This document shows positions 8,267 to 14,937 of a stretch of DNA of 19,308 nt, piece after piece. The notes below the pieces were generated by a model. It was not told the origin of the DNA. It searched no databases and saw only the letters and a program-made list of their open reading frames with translations. This DNA is from Pseudomonadota bacterium (lineage in GTDB: Bacteria; Pseudomonadota; Alphaproteobacteria; Rhizobiales; Xanthobacteraceae). Location of the stretch: assembly GCA_023414975.1 (NCBI GenBank), contig JAEZMI010000411.1, positions 1 to 19,308 of the forward strand, read 5' to 3'. Position numbers and translations under genes: made by a program. Every line of letters begins with the position of its first letter. Within the stretch, counting starts at the first letter, position 1.

Positions 8267-9092
8267 AGCTGGTGACCCCGTAAAGCTGGTCGAGTTCCAC
8301 CGCGCGGATGGGACCGGTATACATGCGGGCGGTTTCGAAAACCGGCCGCAGCCCATGGTGCCGCGCGAGGTCAAGCGCGGCCGCATTGGGCTCGGGTACG
8401 TCGAGGATGATTTCGCTCGGTCCCGCCAAATCCGCCAGCGCCCTGAACAGGGTGCGAGCAGTGGCGGCGTCTTGGGCGACCAGCGGGCCGATCTTGAAAC
8501 CCTGCCGCGCCGGCCGGATTACGCCCCAGCCAGCCAACCGGCCATCCCTCACAACCGCCCGCCCCCGATGCCCGGGGGCGGCAATCCAGGCGCGCAGAAA
8601 GGCCGGGCGCGCAGCGGGAAAGATGGCGGCGTCGCTCGCGGCGACCTGCTCGAACGGAAGCCCCGCAAGGTCGACCGTTTCCTCACTCGGAGCCGGGCCG
8701 ACGGACCCCGCAAAGCGGATATTGCGGTAGGCCAGACGGAACCCCTGCGACGCGTAGTTTTCCTGCTGCGCCAGCACGCCATCAAGGCCAATCGTGCGCG
8801 CCCCCGCATGCGCGATCCCGGCCTGCCACAGCGCCCAGCCGATCCCCTGCCCGCGCAGTCCCGGCCGCACGATGTAGAAGCCGAGAAAGGCAAAGCTCGC
8901 GTCGTAATTGACGACCGAGATCACGGCCGCCGGAGCGCCGTCCTGCTCCGCAACAAGGAAGCCCTCGGGATCCACGGCGCCGAAGCATGTGGCGTCGGAG
9001 AGACCGGGATTCCAGCCTTCCGCCGCGGCCCAATCGACCGCGAGCTGGATTTCATCCGAACGCAGAGAGCGAATATGAAGGGTGCTGGTCAT
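8253..9092 (-). CDS. GNAT-family N-acetyltransferase with a second C-terminal acetyltransferase-like domain
   Basis: The 279-residue product begins MTSTLHIRSLRSDE. It has an N-terminal GNAT domain with the acetyl-CoA-binding motif VRPGLRGQGIGWALW (75-89) and the following GLDGVLAQQENYASQGF (102-118). The C-terminal half (about 150-279: FLRAWIAAPGHRGRAVVRDG, GFKIGPLVAQDAATA, FETARMYTGP) matches the second domain of YitH-like GNAT proteins (Acetyltransf_18). The acceptor substrate is unknown. The frame extends 30 codons upstream, but that extension does not resemble the family. The start at 9092 matches the usual N-terminus although its Shine-Dalgarno sequence is weak. It converges with the EamA transporter, and its stop lies in the direct repeat at 8236-8266. 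The small disrupted ORF at 9129 is divergent from it, 36 bp away. Confidence 0.9.
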   Translation of the reverse strand: MTSTLHIRSLRSDEIQLAVDWAAAEGWNPGLSDATCFGAVDPEGFLVAEQDGAPAAVISVVNYDASFAFLGFYIVRPGLRGQGIGWALWQAGIAHAGARTIGLDGVLAQQENYASQGFRLAYRNIRFAGSVGPAPSEETVDLAGLPFEQVAASDAAIFPAARPAFLRAWIAAPGHRGRAVVRDGRLAGWGVIRPARQGFKIGPLVAQDAATARTLFRALADLAGPSEIILDVPEPNAAALDLARHHGLRPVFETARMYTGPIRAVELDQLYGVTSFELG

Positions 9093-9128
9093 GCTATCGC
9101 GGGGCTCATTCGAGAAGCGAGCTGGATC

Positions 9129-9309
9129 ATGTTCAGCGAATTTGTCTTCGGCATAGCCATGAATGCCATCATGCTCGCGCATCTCGGCGCGACCCTCCTC
9201 TTCATCGAGATCGTCCGACCTTTCGAGAGCCGCTTTTCGGGAAACCCCGCCTCCGGCTTACCCCGCGGGCATCGTCATGTTCGGCTGGTCCACCGCCCCG
9301 CCGATCTAG
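9129..9309 (+). pseudogene. Small membrane-protein ORF with an apparent +1 frameshift
   Basis: From ATG at 9129 the frame reads MFSEFVFGIAMNAIMLAHLG, continues as a hydrophobic segment and then FIEIVRPFESRFSGNPASG, with mostly G/C third bases. Around 9258 the reading quality switches to the next frame, which continues YPAGIVMFGWSTAPPI and stops with TAG at 9307-9309, every sense codon there ending in G or C. Removing one base near 9258 (in GGCTTACC) gives one clean ORF of 59 residues. As it stands, the first frame runs on into an Arg-rich, non-coding-like tail that stops at 9360-9362. The leading purine stretch GAGAAGCGAG (9107-9118) could serve as RBS. No family was recognised. It could be a young pseudogene, a sequencing error in a real small gene, or chance. 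The rest of the gap, 9310-9392, shows nothing clear. Confidence 0.42.
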
Positions 9310-9392
9310 GTGCTGCAGGTCAATCTCCCCACCTCACGGTAACGGAGCGGAGCAGGCGCTAGCTGAGGCGCGATACGCATTGGCGAACCACA

Positions 9393-9749
9393 TCACTCCT
9401 GGGTGCAGGTGGCGATCGGCGCGGCGTTTTCACCTTTGGTGAGGTCATAGAGACTGCCGGTGTTGCCCTTGGTCCACCACACGAACCGATCCCCGGCATA
9501 GCGGGCGCCCGAAGCAGCCAGCACATTTGCCATCACTACGAATTCATCCTTGAAGGCCACCGTGGCCAAGGCGGTCGGCGGCGCATTGATATAGGTCGCC
9601 GTCAGCCCCTTCAGCGTATCGCACGTGTAACTGACCTTGGTGGTGACGACGGAACTACCCTTCGGGATGGGGATGACGATCTTGTCGGCAGCCTGCGCCG
9701 CAGCCATGCCGAGAAGAAGGCAGGGCAGAAGACCTATCAAACGGCGCAT
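9393..9749 (-). CDS. MliC-family periplasmic inhibitor of C-type lysozyme
   Basis: MliC/PliC proteins bind and block vertebrate-type lysozyme, protecting peptidoglycan. The 118-residue product begins MRRLIGLLPCLLLGMAAAQA, a signal peptide with likely cleavage after Ala20. The mature part has the MliC pattern: VSYTCDTLKGLTATYIN (39-55), a valine/alanine-rich strand, then the conserved ASGARYAGDRFVWWTKGN (79-96), which includes the serine and tyrosine/lysine region that enters the lysozyme active site in this family. Cys43 and Cys115 are the only two mature cysteines and probably form the conserved disulfide. There is no lipobox at the usual place, so it is likely soluble periplasmic rather than a lipoprotein. 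GGAG lies about 8 bases before the ATG at 9749. It lies 41 bp downstream of puuE on the same strand, a proximity with no obvious functional meaning. Confidence 0.88.
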   Translation of the reverse strand: MRRLIGLLPCLLLGMAAAQAADKIVIPIPKGSSVVTTKVSYTCDTLKGLTATYINAPPTALATVAFKDEFVVMANVLAASGARYAGDRFVWWTKGNTGSLYDLTKGENAAPIATCTQE

Positions 9750-9790
9750 GGCGTTACTCCGGCCGGTTATGGAAGGCGTGCATGGACCTG

Positions 9791-10708
9791 TCACGCCGGC
9801 TTGTGATGTTCGTGCCAGTGACGGGCAATGTCGATCCGGCGCGGTATCCAGACCCGATCATGCCGGGCGATATGATCGATAAAGCGCTGCAAGGCGACGA
9901 TGCGTCCCGGCCGCCCCACGAGGCGGCAATGCAGCCCGACACTCAGCATCTTCGGGGCCTCTGCCCCTTCGGCATAGAGCGCGTCAAAGCTGTCGCGCAG
10001 ATAATTGAAGAACGGTTCGGCATTGCTGAATCCGGCAGGGATGGCGAAGCGCATGTCGTTGGTGTCGAGCGTATAGGGAATACTGAGATGAGGTCCCTTC
10101 GGCCCCTCCACCCAGAAGGGGAGATCGTCGGAATAGATGTCGGAATCATAGAGGAAGCCGCCCTCTTCCATCACGATCCGCCGCGAATGCACGGAGGTGC
10201 GGCCGGTGTACCAGCCGAGCGGACGTTCCCCCACGACCCGCGCGTGCAACTCCATGGCGGCGTCGAAATCCGCCTTTTCAGCCTCATAGCCGTGGTCGCG
10301 ATAGTCGATCCATTTGAGACCGTGACTGGCGATCTCCCAGCCGGCCTCCTTCATCGCAGCGACCGCTTCCGGGTTACGCGCGAGCGCTGTGGTCACACCG
10401 TAGACCGTGACCGGCAGGTTGCGCGAGGTGAAGAGCCGCCACAGCCGCCAAAAGCCCGCGCGGGAGCCATATTCATAGATCGATTCCATGTTCATGTGGC
10501 GTTTGCCCGGCCAGGGCTGCGCCCCCACGATCTCCGAGAGGAACGCTTCGGAGGCGGCATCACCATGCAGGATGCAGTTCTCACCGCCCTCCTCGTAATT
10601 GATGACGAACTGAACGGCGATGCGCGCGCCTCCCGGCCATTTCGGATCCGGCGGATTGCGGCCATAGCCGATGAGGTCGCGAGGATAGGCGGAATCGATG
10701 TTGAACAT
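9791..10708 (-). CDS. puuE: Allantoinase of the polysaccharide-deacetylase family (PuuE type)
   Basis: PuuE hydrolyses allantoin to allantoate in purine (urate) catabolism; it has the NodB/polysaccharide-deacetylase fold but, unlike classical allantoinases, is not an amidohydrolase. The 305-residue product has the characteristic N-terminus YPRDLIGYGRNPP (8-20), VQFVINYEEGGEN (32-44), HGDAASEAFLSEI (48-60) and YEYGSRAGFWRLWRLF (78-93). Further on are EIASHGLKWIDYR (125-137), GWYTGRTSVHSRRI (165-178), YDSDIYSDDLPFW (187-199) and GLHCRLVGRPGRI (258-270). Both length and motifs fit the family well. The ATG at 10708 has no good Shine-Dalgarno sequence (CCTCC precedes it), so translation may be weak or depend on another signal. 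No other purine-catabolism gene (uraD, uraH, alc) lies in the window. It is divergent from eda across a 184-bp gap and is followed by the lysozyme-inhibitor gene. Confidence 0.93.
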   Translation of the reverse strand: MFNIDSAYPRDLIGYGRNPPDPKWPGGARIAVQFVINYEEGGENCILHGDAASEAFLSEIVGAQPWPGKRHMNMESIYEYGSRAGFWRLWRLFTSRNLPVTVYGVTTALARNPEAVAAMKEAGWEIASHGLKWIDYRDHGYEAEKADFDAAMELHARVVGERPLGWYTGRTSVHSRRIVMEEGGFLYDSDIYSDDLPFWVEGPKGPHLSIPYTLDTNDMRFAIPAGFSNAEPFFNYLRDSFDALYAEGAEAPKMLSVGLHCRLVGRPGRIVALQRFIDHIARHDRVWIPRRIDIARHWHEHHKPA

Positions 10709-10892
10709 GGAGGACGGCTCGGCTGCGTCGGCGGATGATCGCTTGCAGGCTAGCCGCTCTGCCGGCCGTAGGAAACTCGCGGCGGTGCGCTTTGTGCGCC
10801 GCTACTTCGCGGATGCGGCAGAAAACGAAAGATGGTCTCGACAAGCCGGGCCTGGCCGGTCTTCATGGGCCCACACAGCCTGAAGGTGTCTG
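10709..10892. promoter_or_regulatory. Divergent puuE / eda intergenic region with a GC hairpin
   Basis: This 184-bp region must carry the promoters of both puuE and eda. A perfect inverted repeat GCGGCG (10779-10784) / CGCCGC (10797-10802) with a 12-base spacer lies near its centre. No convincing -35/-10 pair could be fixed by eye. The eda ATG is preceded by GAAGGTG, a usable Shine-Dalgarno sequence. Confidence 0.4.
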
Positions 10893-11540
10893 ATGTCGCT
10901 TCCCGATCCTAGCCTGCTCCTTGCCCGCGCGCCTGTCGTCCCGGTCGTCACGGTTCCAAGCGTCGCCGCCGGTGTGAAGCTTGCGCGCGCGCTCGTCGAG
11001 GGCGGCCTGCCGCTGATTGAAGTCACGCTGCGCACGCCCGTAGCGCTCGAATCCATCGCCGCGATTGCCGCCGAGGTGCCGGACGCCATCGTCGGTGCCG
11101 GCACGGTGACGCGGCCTGATCTGGTGCAGAAGTCCATCGATGCCGGCGCGCGGTTCCTGGTGAGCCCAGGCTGCCCGACGGCGCTGGCGGAAGCCTTGGC
11201 CGAAGCGCCGGTGCCGGTGATGCCCGGCTGCGCGACCGCGACCGAGGCCATGACGCTGCACGCCATGGGCTTTCCGGTCCTGAAGCTCTTCCCCGCCGAA
11301 TCGGTCGGCGGTGCCAATCTCATAAAGTCGCTGGCCGGGCCGCTTCCGGATCTGCGCTTCTGCCCGACCGGCGGCATCGGCCCGGACAATGTCGGCAAGT
11401 ATCTGTCGCAGCCGAATATCCTCGCCGTCGGCGGCTCATGGGTATGCCCCAACGAGGCGGTGAATCTCGGCGATTGGGAGCAGATCGTCGCGCTCTCCAA
11501 GGCCGCCGCGAAGCTTCACCGCGCCGCCTTCCCCGGCTGA
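10893..11540 (+). CDS. eda: 2-dehydro-3-deoxy-phosphogluconate (KDPG) aldolase
   Basis: Eda cleaves KDPG to pyruvate and glyceraldehyde 3-phosphate, the last step of the Entner-Doudoroff pathway; many members also act on 4-hydroxy-2-oxoglutarate. The 215-residue product is a class I aldolase TIM barrel of normal length. Key features are PVVPVVTV (14-21), LPLIEVTLRT (39-48) with catalytic Glu43, IVGAGTV (66-72), FLVSPGCP (88-95), MPGCATATEA (110-119), the Schiff-base lysine Lys131 in VLKLFPAE, and the phosphate-binding FCPTGGIG (156-163). It starts at ATG 10893 behind GAAGGTG. No edd or other Entner-Doudoroff gene is next to it. It is convergent with serA, and both use the hairpin at 11556-11593. 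Confidence 0.95.
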   Translation: MSLPDPSLLLARAPVVPVVTVPSVAAGVKLARALVEGGLPLIEVTLRTPVALESIAAIAAEVPDAIVGAGTVTRPDLVQKSIDAGARFLVSPGCPTALAEALAEAPVPVMPGCATATEAMTLHAMGFPVLKLFPAESVGGANLIKSLAGPLPDLRFCPTGGIGPDNVGKYLSQPNILAVGGSWVCPNEAVNLGDWEQIVALSKAAAKLHRAAFPG

Positions 11541-11555
11541 TCGCATCCATAAAAG

Positions 11556-11593
11556 GAAAGGCCCGCCGGACGCTGGGTTCCGGCGGGCCTTTC
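11556..11593. terminator. Bidirectional terminator between eda and serA
   Basis: GAAAGGCCCGCCGGA (11556-11570) and TCCGGCGGGCCTTTC (11579-11593) form a perfect 15-bp stem with an 8-base loop. The stem has A/T-rich ends, TTTCTT to the right and CTTTTAT when read on the minus strand. It lies 15 bp after eda and 15 bp after the serA stop, so it can end both converging transcripts. Confidence 0.9.
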
Positions 11594-11608
11594 TTAATGG
11601 CGTGACGT

Positions 11609-13195
11609 TCAGAAGCGCAGCGGGCGTGCCTGCTTCACAGACGGAAGCTGCTGCACCTTGGCAAGCAGTTCCGCCGGCACGGCGCCATCGACTTCCACCA
11701 GAGCGATGGCATCGCCGCCCTGACGGTCGCGACCCAGCGCGAAGGTCGCGATGTTGATGCCGGCATCGCCCAGCAGGCTCGCGAAGCGGCCCACGAAGCC
11801 CGGCCTGTCCTCATTGGTTACATAGAGCATCGACGGACCAAATTCCGCGTCCACCTTGATGCCCTTGATGTCGACGATACGCGGACGACCATCGGCGAAG
11901 ACCGTACCGGACACCGAGCGCTCCATCTCCTCGGTAACGACGGTGAGGGTGACGAGACTCTCATAGTCGCCGGCGACGTCTCGGGTGGTCTCCTCCACCA
12001 CGATGCCACGCTCCTTGGCAACGCTCGGAGCGGAGACGACATTCACATCGGCCAGCGCCGGGCGGAGCAGACCGGCCACGGCGGCGGAGGTCAGCGCCTT
12101 GATCTTCAGCCCGGCCACCGCGCCATCATAGGTGATGCGGATCGTCTTGATATCCGTCTCGGTCAGTTGGCCCGCGAAGGAGCCGAGCTTTTCGGCGAGC
12201 TCAATGAACGGCTTGAGCCTGGGCGCCTCCTCGGCGGTGATCGAGGGGAAGTTCACCGCGTTGGAAATAGCTCCGCGAAGCAGATAGTCGCTCATCTGCT
12301 CGGCCACCTGCAAAGCCACATTCTCCTGCGCTTCCGACGTTGAAGCGCCAAGATGCGGGGTGCAGACGACGTTGGGCAGACCGAACAGGGGATTTTCCGT
12401 CGCCGGCTCCGTGATGAACACGTCGAAGGCCGCACCGGCCACATGGCCGGACTTCAGCGCCTCGGCCAGCGCCGCCTCATCGACCAGACCACCGCGCGCG
12501 CAGTTGACGATGCGCACGCCCTTCTTGGTCTTGGCGATGGCGTCGGCCGAGAGGACGTTCTTGGTCTTTTCAGTGAGCGGCGTATGCAGGGTAATGACGT
12601 CGGCACGCGCGAGCAGGTCGTCCAGCTCGACCTTCTCGACGCCGATGTCCAGCGCACGCTCCGGTGAGAGGAAGGGATCATAGGCGACCACCTTCATCTT
12701 CAAGCCGAGAGCCCGGTCAGCCACGATCGAACCGATGTTGCCGCAGCCGATGATGCCGAGCGTCTTGGCTGTCAGCTCGACACCCATAAAGCGGTTCTTC
12801 TCCCACTTGCCGGCCTGCGTGGAGGCATCGGCAGCGGGAATTTCGCGGGCGAGCGCGAACATCATGGCAATGGCGTGCTCGGCGGTGGTGATCGAGTTGC
12901 CGAAGGGCGTGTTCATAACGATCACGCCCTTGGCCGTCGCGGCGGGGATGTCGACATTGTCGACGCCGATGCCAGCGCGGCCAACGACCTTCAGCTTCTT
13001 GGCGTTGGCCAGGATCTTCGGCGTCACCTTGGTGGCCGAACGAATGGCGAGGCCGTCATAATCGCCGATGATCTCGGCGAGCTTGTCCTTGTCCTTGCCG
13101 AGGTTCGGCTGGAAGTCGACCTCGATGCCACGATCCTTGAAGATCTGCACGGCGGCCGGGGAAAGGGCGTCGGAAATGAGAACGCGGGGAGCCAT
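11609..13195 (-). CDS. serA: D-3-phosphoglycerate dehydrogenase
   Basis: SerA oxidises 3-phosphoglycerate to 3-phosphohydroxypyruvate with NAD+, the first step of serine synthesis. The 528-residue product is the long type with an extra intervening domain. The order is substrate-binding half (1-100 and 285-310), NAD-binding Rossmann domain with LGIIGCGNIGSIVADRA (146-162), intervening domain (about 315-450) and C-terminal ACT domain (about 452-528: MLYVTNEDRPGFVGRFASLL, GDAGINIATFALGR). The catalytic triad is visible as Arg234 (NCARGG), Glu263 (ITEPATENP) and His281 (CTPHLGAS). The ACT domain suggests allosteric control by serine, as known for some family members. The ATG at 13195 has only a weak Shine-Dalgarno sequence. 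It follows serC by 215 bp in the same orientation, with several hairpins between, and ends at a terminator shared with eda. Confidence 0.96.
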   Translation of the reverse strand: MAPRVLISDALSPAAVQIFKDRGIEVDFQPNLGKDKDKLAEIIGDYDGLAIRSATKVTPKILANAKKLKVVGRAGIGVDNVDIPAATAKGVIVMNTPFGNSITTAEHAIAMMFALAREIPAADASTQAGKWEKNRFMGVELTAKTLGIIGCGNIGSIVADRALGLKMKVVAYDPFLSPERALDIGVEKVELDDLLARADVITLHTPLTEKTKNVLSADAIAKTKKGVRIVNCARGGLVDEAALAEALKSGHVAGAAFDVFITEPATENPLFGLPNVVCTPHLGASTSEAQENVALQVAEQMSDYLLRGAISNAVNFPSITAEEAPRLKPFIELAEKLGSFAGQLTETDIKTIRITYDGAVAGLKIKALTSAAVAGLLRPALADVNVVSAPSVAKERGIVVEETTRDVAGDYESLVTLTVVTEEMERSVSGTVFADGRPRIVDIKGIKVDAEFGPSMLYVTNEDRPGFVGRFASLLGDAGINIATFALGRDRQGGDAIALVEVDGAVPAELLAKVQQLPSVKQARPLRF

Positions 13196-13250
13196 GGTGG
13201 GGGTCCGTCCGATGGAATGAGATCGCCCTGTTGAGGCGGAATGAGGTCAT

Positions 13251-13407
13251 CCCGCCGCTGGCGGGAGAGGACGACGAAGCGTTCGTCGGGCAAGACGCGT
13301 CGGTCACCGACAGGAGAATGGCCGGGAGAGAAAGCCATTTCGCCGCCGGGGATGGCGCCTCGTCCCTTCGTCGTCCCCTCGCGTCAGCGGCGGGAACGCA
13401 CGACGAG
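13251..13407 (-). other. Run of hairpins in the serC-serA intercistronic region
   Basis: The 215-bp gap between serC and serA holds several inverted repeats in succession. They are CCCGCC-GCT-GGCGGG (13251-13265), CGACGAA-GCG-TTCGTCG (13272-13288), GTCGGT-C-ACCGAC (13299-13311) and a longer-loop pair TTCGTCGT/ACGACGAG (13367-13374 with 13400-13407). None is followed by a clear T-tract in the direction of transcription, so these look like mRNA-processing, stability or attenuation elements or operators rather than a plain terminator. A separate serA promoter in the gap cannot be excluded. Confidence 0.55.
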
Positions 13408-13410
13408 GGA

Positions 13411-14586
13411 TCAGGCGGCCTTCTTCAGGCCGAGCTTGGCTTCGGCATAGGCCCAGTCGAGCCAGGGCAGCAGCGCCGCAAGATCGGACGCTTCGACGGT
13501 GGCGCCCGCCCAGATGCGCAGACCAGCCGGCGCGTCGCGATAGGCGCCGATATCATAGGCGACACCCGCCTTCTCCAGCGCGGCGGCGAGCGCCTTGGCG
13601 AAAGCCTCCTGCGCGTCTGCGGGCAGGGCCTTGACCTCGGGATCGGCCACGACGAGGCAGACCGAGGTGTTGGAGCGCGTCGCCGGCTCCTGGGCGAGGA
13701 AGTCGACCCAATCGGTCTTGGCGACCCAGTCGGCCAGCACCTTGAAATTGGCGTTCGAGCGCGCGACGAGGCCTTCCAGACCACCGACCGACTTCGCCCA
13801 GTTCAGCGCGTCGATATAGTCCTCGACGCAAAGCATGGACGGTGTGTTGATCGTCTCGCCCTGGAAGATACCTTCGATCAGCTTGCCGCCCGAGGTCAGG
13901 CGGAAGATTTTCGGCAGCGGCCAGGCCGGCACATAGGTCTGAAGACGCTCCACAGCGCGCGGCGACAGAATGAGCATGCCATGCGCAGCTTCGCCACCGA
14001 GCACCTTCTGCCAGGAAAAGGTGACGACATCGAGCTTCGCCCAGTCGAGTTCCTGCGCGAACGCGGCCGAGGTCGCGTCGCAAATGGTCAGGCCCTGACG
14101 GTCGGCGGCGATCCAGTCGCCATTCGGCACACGCACGCCGGAGGTGGTGCCGTTCCAGGTGAAGACCACGTCATGGTCGAAATTCACCTCGGCAAGATCG
14201 GGAAGCTCGCCATAGCCCGCCTTGAGGACGCGGGCATCCTTGAGCTTGAGCTGCTTAACGACATCCGTCACCCAACCTTCGCCAAAGCTTTCCCAGGCGA
14301 GCAGGTCGACCGGGCGAGCGCCGAGCAGCGACCACAGCGCCATCTCGACTGCGCCGGTATCGGACGCGGGGACGATGCCGATGCGATAATCGGCGGGAAT
14401 CTGCAGCACCTCACGAGTGAGGTCGATCGCCTGCTTGAGCTTGGTCTTACCGACTTTGGCGCGGTGCGAGCGGCCGAGCGGCGCGTCCCTCAAGGCCTCC
14501 AGCGTCCAGCCGGGACGCTTGGCGCAAGGACCAGATGAAAAATTGGGATTCGCCGGCTTCGCCGCCGGCAGAGCGTTCATCGTCAT
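13411..14586 (-). CDS. serC: Phosphoserine aminotransferase
   Basis: SerC transfers an amino group from glutamate to 3-phosphohydroxypyruvate, the second step of serine synthesis, using PLP. The 391-residue product is the form typical of alphaproteobacteria, which resembles the Methanosarcina-type SerC subfamily. Motifs are NPNFSSGPCAKRPGW (13-27), PLGRSHR (36-42), GIVPASDTGAVEMALWSLLG (70-89), VFTWNGTTSGVRVPN (141-155), CDATSAAFA (169-177) and the PLP lysine Lys194 in TFSWQKVLGGEAAHG. ATGs in frame exist at 14595, 14586 and 14580. The start at 14586 is preferred because GAGAGG lies nine bases upstream, in the loop of the leader hairpin at 14592-14607. It is the first gene of the serC-serA unit. 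Confidence 0.95.
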   Translation of the reverse strand: MTMNALPAAKPANPNFSSGPCAKRPGWTLEALRDAPLGRSHRAKVGKTKLKQAIDLTREVLQIPADYRIGIVPASDTGAVEMALWSLLGARPVDLLAWESFGEGWVTDVVKQLKLKDARVLKAGYGELPDLAEVNFDHDVVFTWNGTTSGVRVPNGDWIAADRQGLTICDATSAAFAQELDWAKLDVVTFSWQKVLGGEAAHGMLILSPRAVERLQTYVPAWPLPKIFRLTSGGKLIEGIFQGETINTPSMLCVEDYIDALNWAKSVGGLEGLVARSNANFKVLADWVAKTDWVDFLAQEPATRSNTSVCLVVADPEVKALPADAQEAFAKALAAALEKAGVAYDIGAYRDAPAGLRIWAGATVEASDLAALLPWLDWAYAEAKLGLKKAA

Positions 14587-14591
14587 TTTAG

Positions 14592-14628
14592 CCATCCTCT
14601 CAGATGGACGTCCCACGGTGGGGTGGGA
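14592..14628 (-). ncRNA. serC-type leader RNA motif (cis-regulatory) immediately upstream of serC
   Basis: Read on the minus strand, two consecutive hairpins precede the serC start. The first is TCCCAC-CCCACC-GTGGGA (14628-14611). After three bases comes the second, CCATC-TGAGAG-GATGG (14607-14592), whose loop and last stem side hold the Shine-Dalgarno sequence GAGAGG. This arrangement, two short hairpins with the ribosome-binding site in the second, just before serC in an alphaproteobacterium, fits the published serC RNA motif found in 5' leaders of serC-serA operons. The assignment is from memory of the motif and its gene context, not from a covariance search. It may control translation start of serC, possibly in response to a protein or metabolite that is not known to me. 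Confidence 0.75.
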
Positions 14629-14641
14629 TAGCCCGGACGAG

Positions 14642-14670
14642 GATTTACCGCCGCGGCCGTGCGTGCGCAA
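14642..14670 (-). promoter_or_regulatory. Candidate promoter for serC-serA
   Basis: On the minus strand TTGCGC (14670-14665) and TAAATC (14647-14642) are separated by exactly 17 bases, a good sigma-70-type spacing. Transcription would begin around 14635, just before the first hairpin of the serC leader motif, which is where that RNA is expected to start. Confidence 0.5.
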
Positions 14671-14774
14671 GCAGATTTTTGGCGGCGCTTCCGGCCAGCG
14701 TTACGGCAACCATCCCGGCGCATAGCCGTTAGCGTGTCGAACGCCACAACGCTCGCCATGACACGGAGGACATC

Positions 14775-14906
14775 ATGGAAGCCCTCTATGGTATTTTCAT
14801 CATCCTGCTGATCGGCGCCCTCGCCTACGGCATCCACCAGTCCAACATGCGGCGGCGGGAGAAGGGTGAGATCCTTCCCGAGGAAAAGGTCGATAGGATG
14901 CCGTGA
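14775..14906 (+). CDS. Small membrane protein of 43 residues, unknown function
   Basis: No family was recognised. The product begins MEALYGIFIILLIGALAYGI, one hydrophobic membrane segment of about 18 residues. It is followed by a basic cluster (HQSNMRRREKG) and an acidic tail ending EEKVDRMP. By the positive-inside rule the tail would be cytoplasmic. The start is well supported: GGAGGA at 14765-14770 lies four bases before ATG 14775, and third codon positions are mostly G/C as in neighbouring genes. It is divergent from serC, with its candidate promoter in the 14671-14764 interval, and convergent with the outer-membrane protein gene, whose stop is 31 bp away with no visible terminator. It is short enough to be missed by automatic annotation. 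Confidence 0.72.
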   Translation: MEALYGIFIILLIGALAYGIHQSNMRRREKGEILPEEKVDRMP

Positions 14907-14937
14907 TAGTCGGCTCGGGTGACGTAAGCGCGACCGA

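Noticed and set aside
8355..9128. Plus-strand open frame across the GNAT gene, in frame with the small ORF at 9129
   Set aside because: The part before 9129 is antisense to the acetyltransferase and has no coding character; only the part after 9129 is kept as a tentative small ORF.
13231..14538. 435-codon plus-strand open frame opposite serC
   Set aside because: It is antisense to serC, its composition reflects the complement of GC3-biased codons, and no family is recognisable.
14595..14670. Longer serC starts (TTG at 14670, ATG at 14595)
   Set aside because: They would translate through the promoter and leader hairpins. The ATG at 14586 has GAGAGG at the right distance, while the ATG at 14595 overlaps that element.
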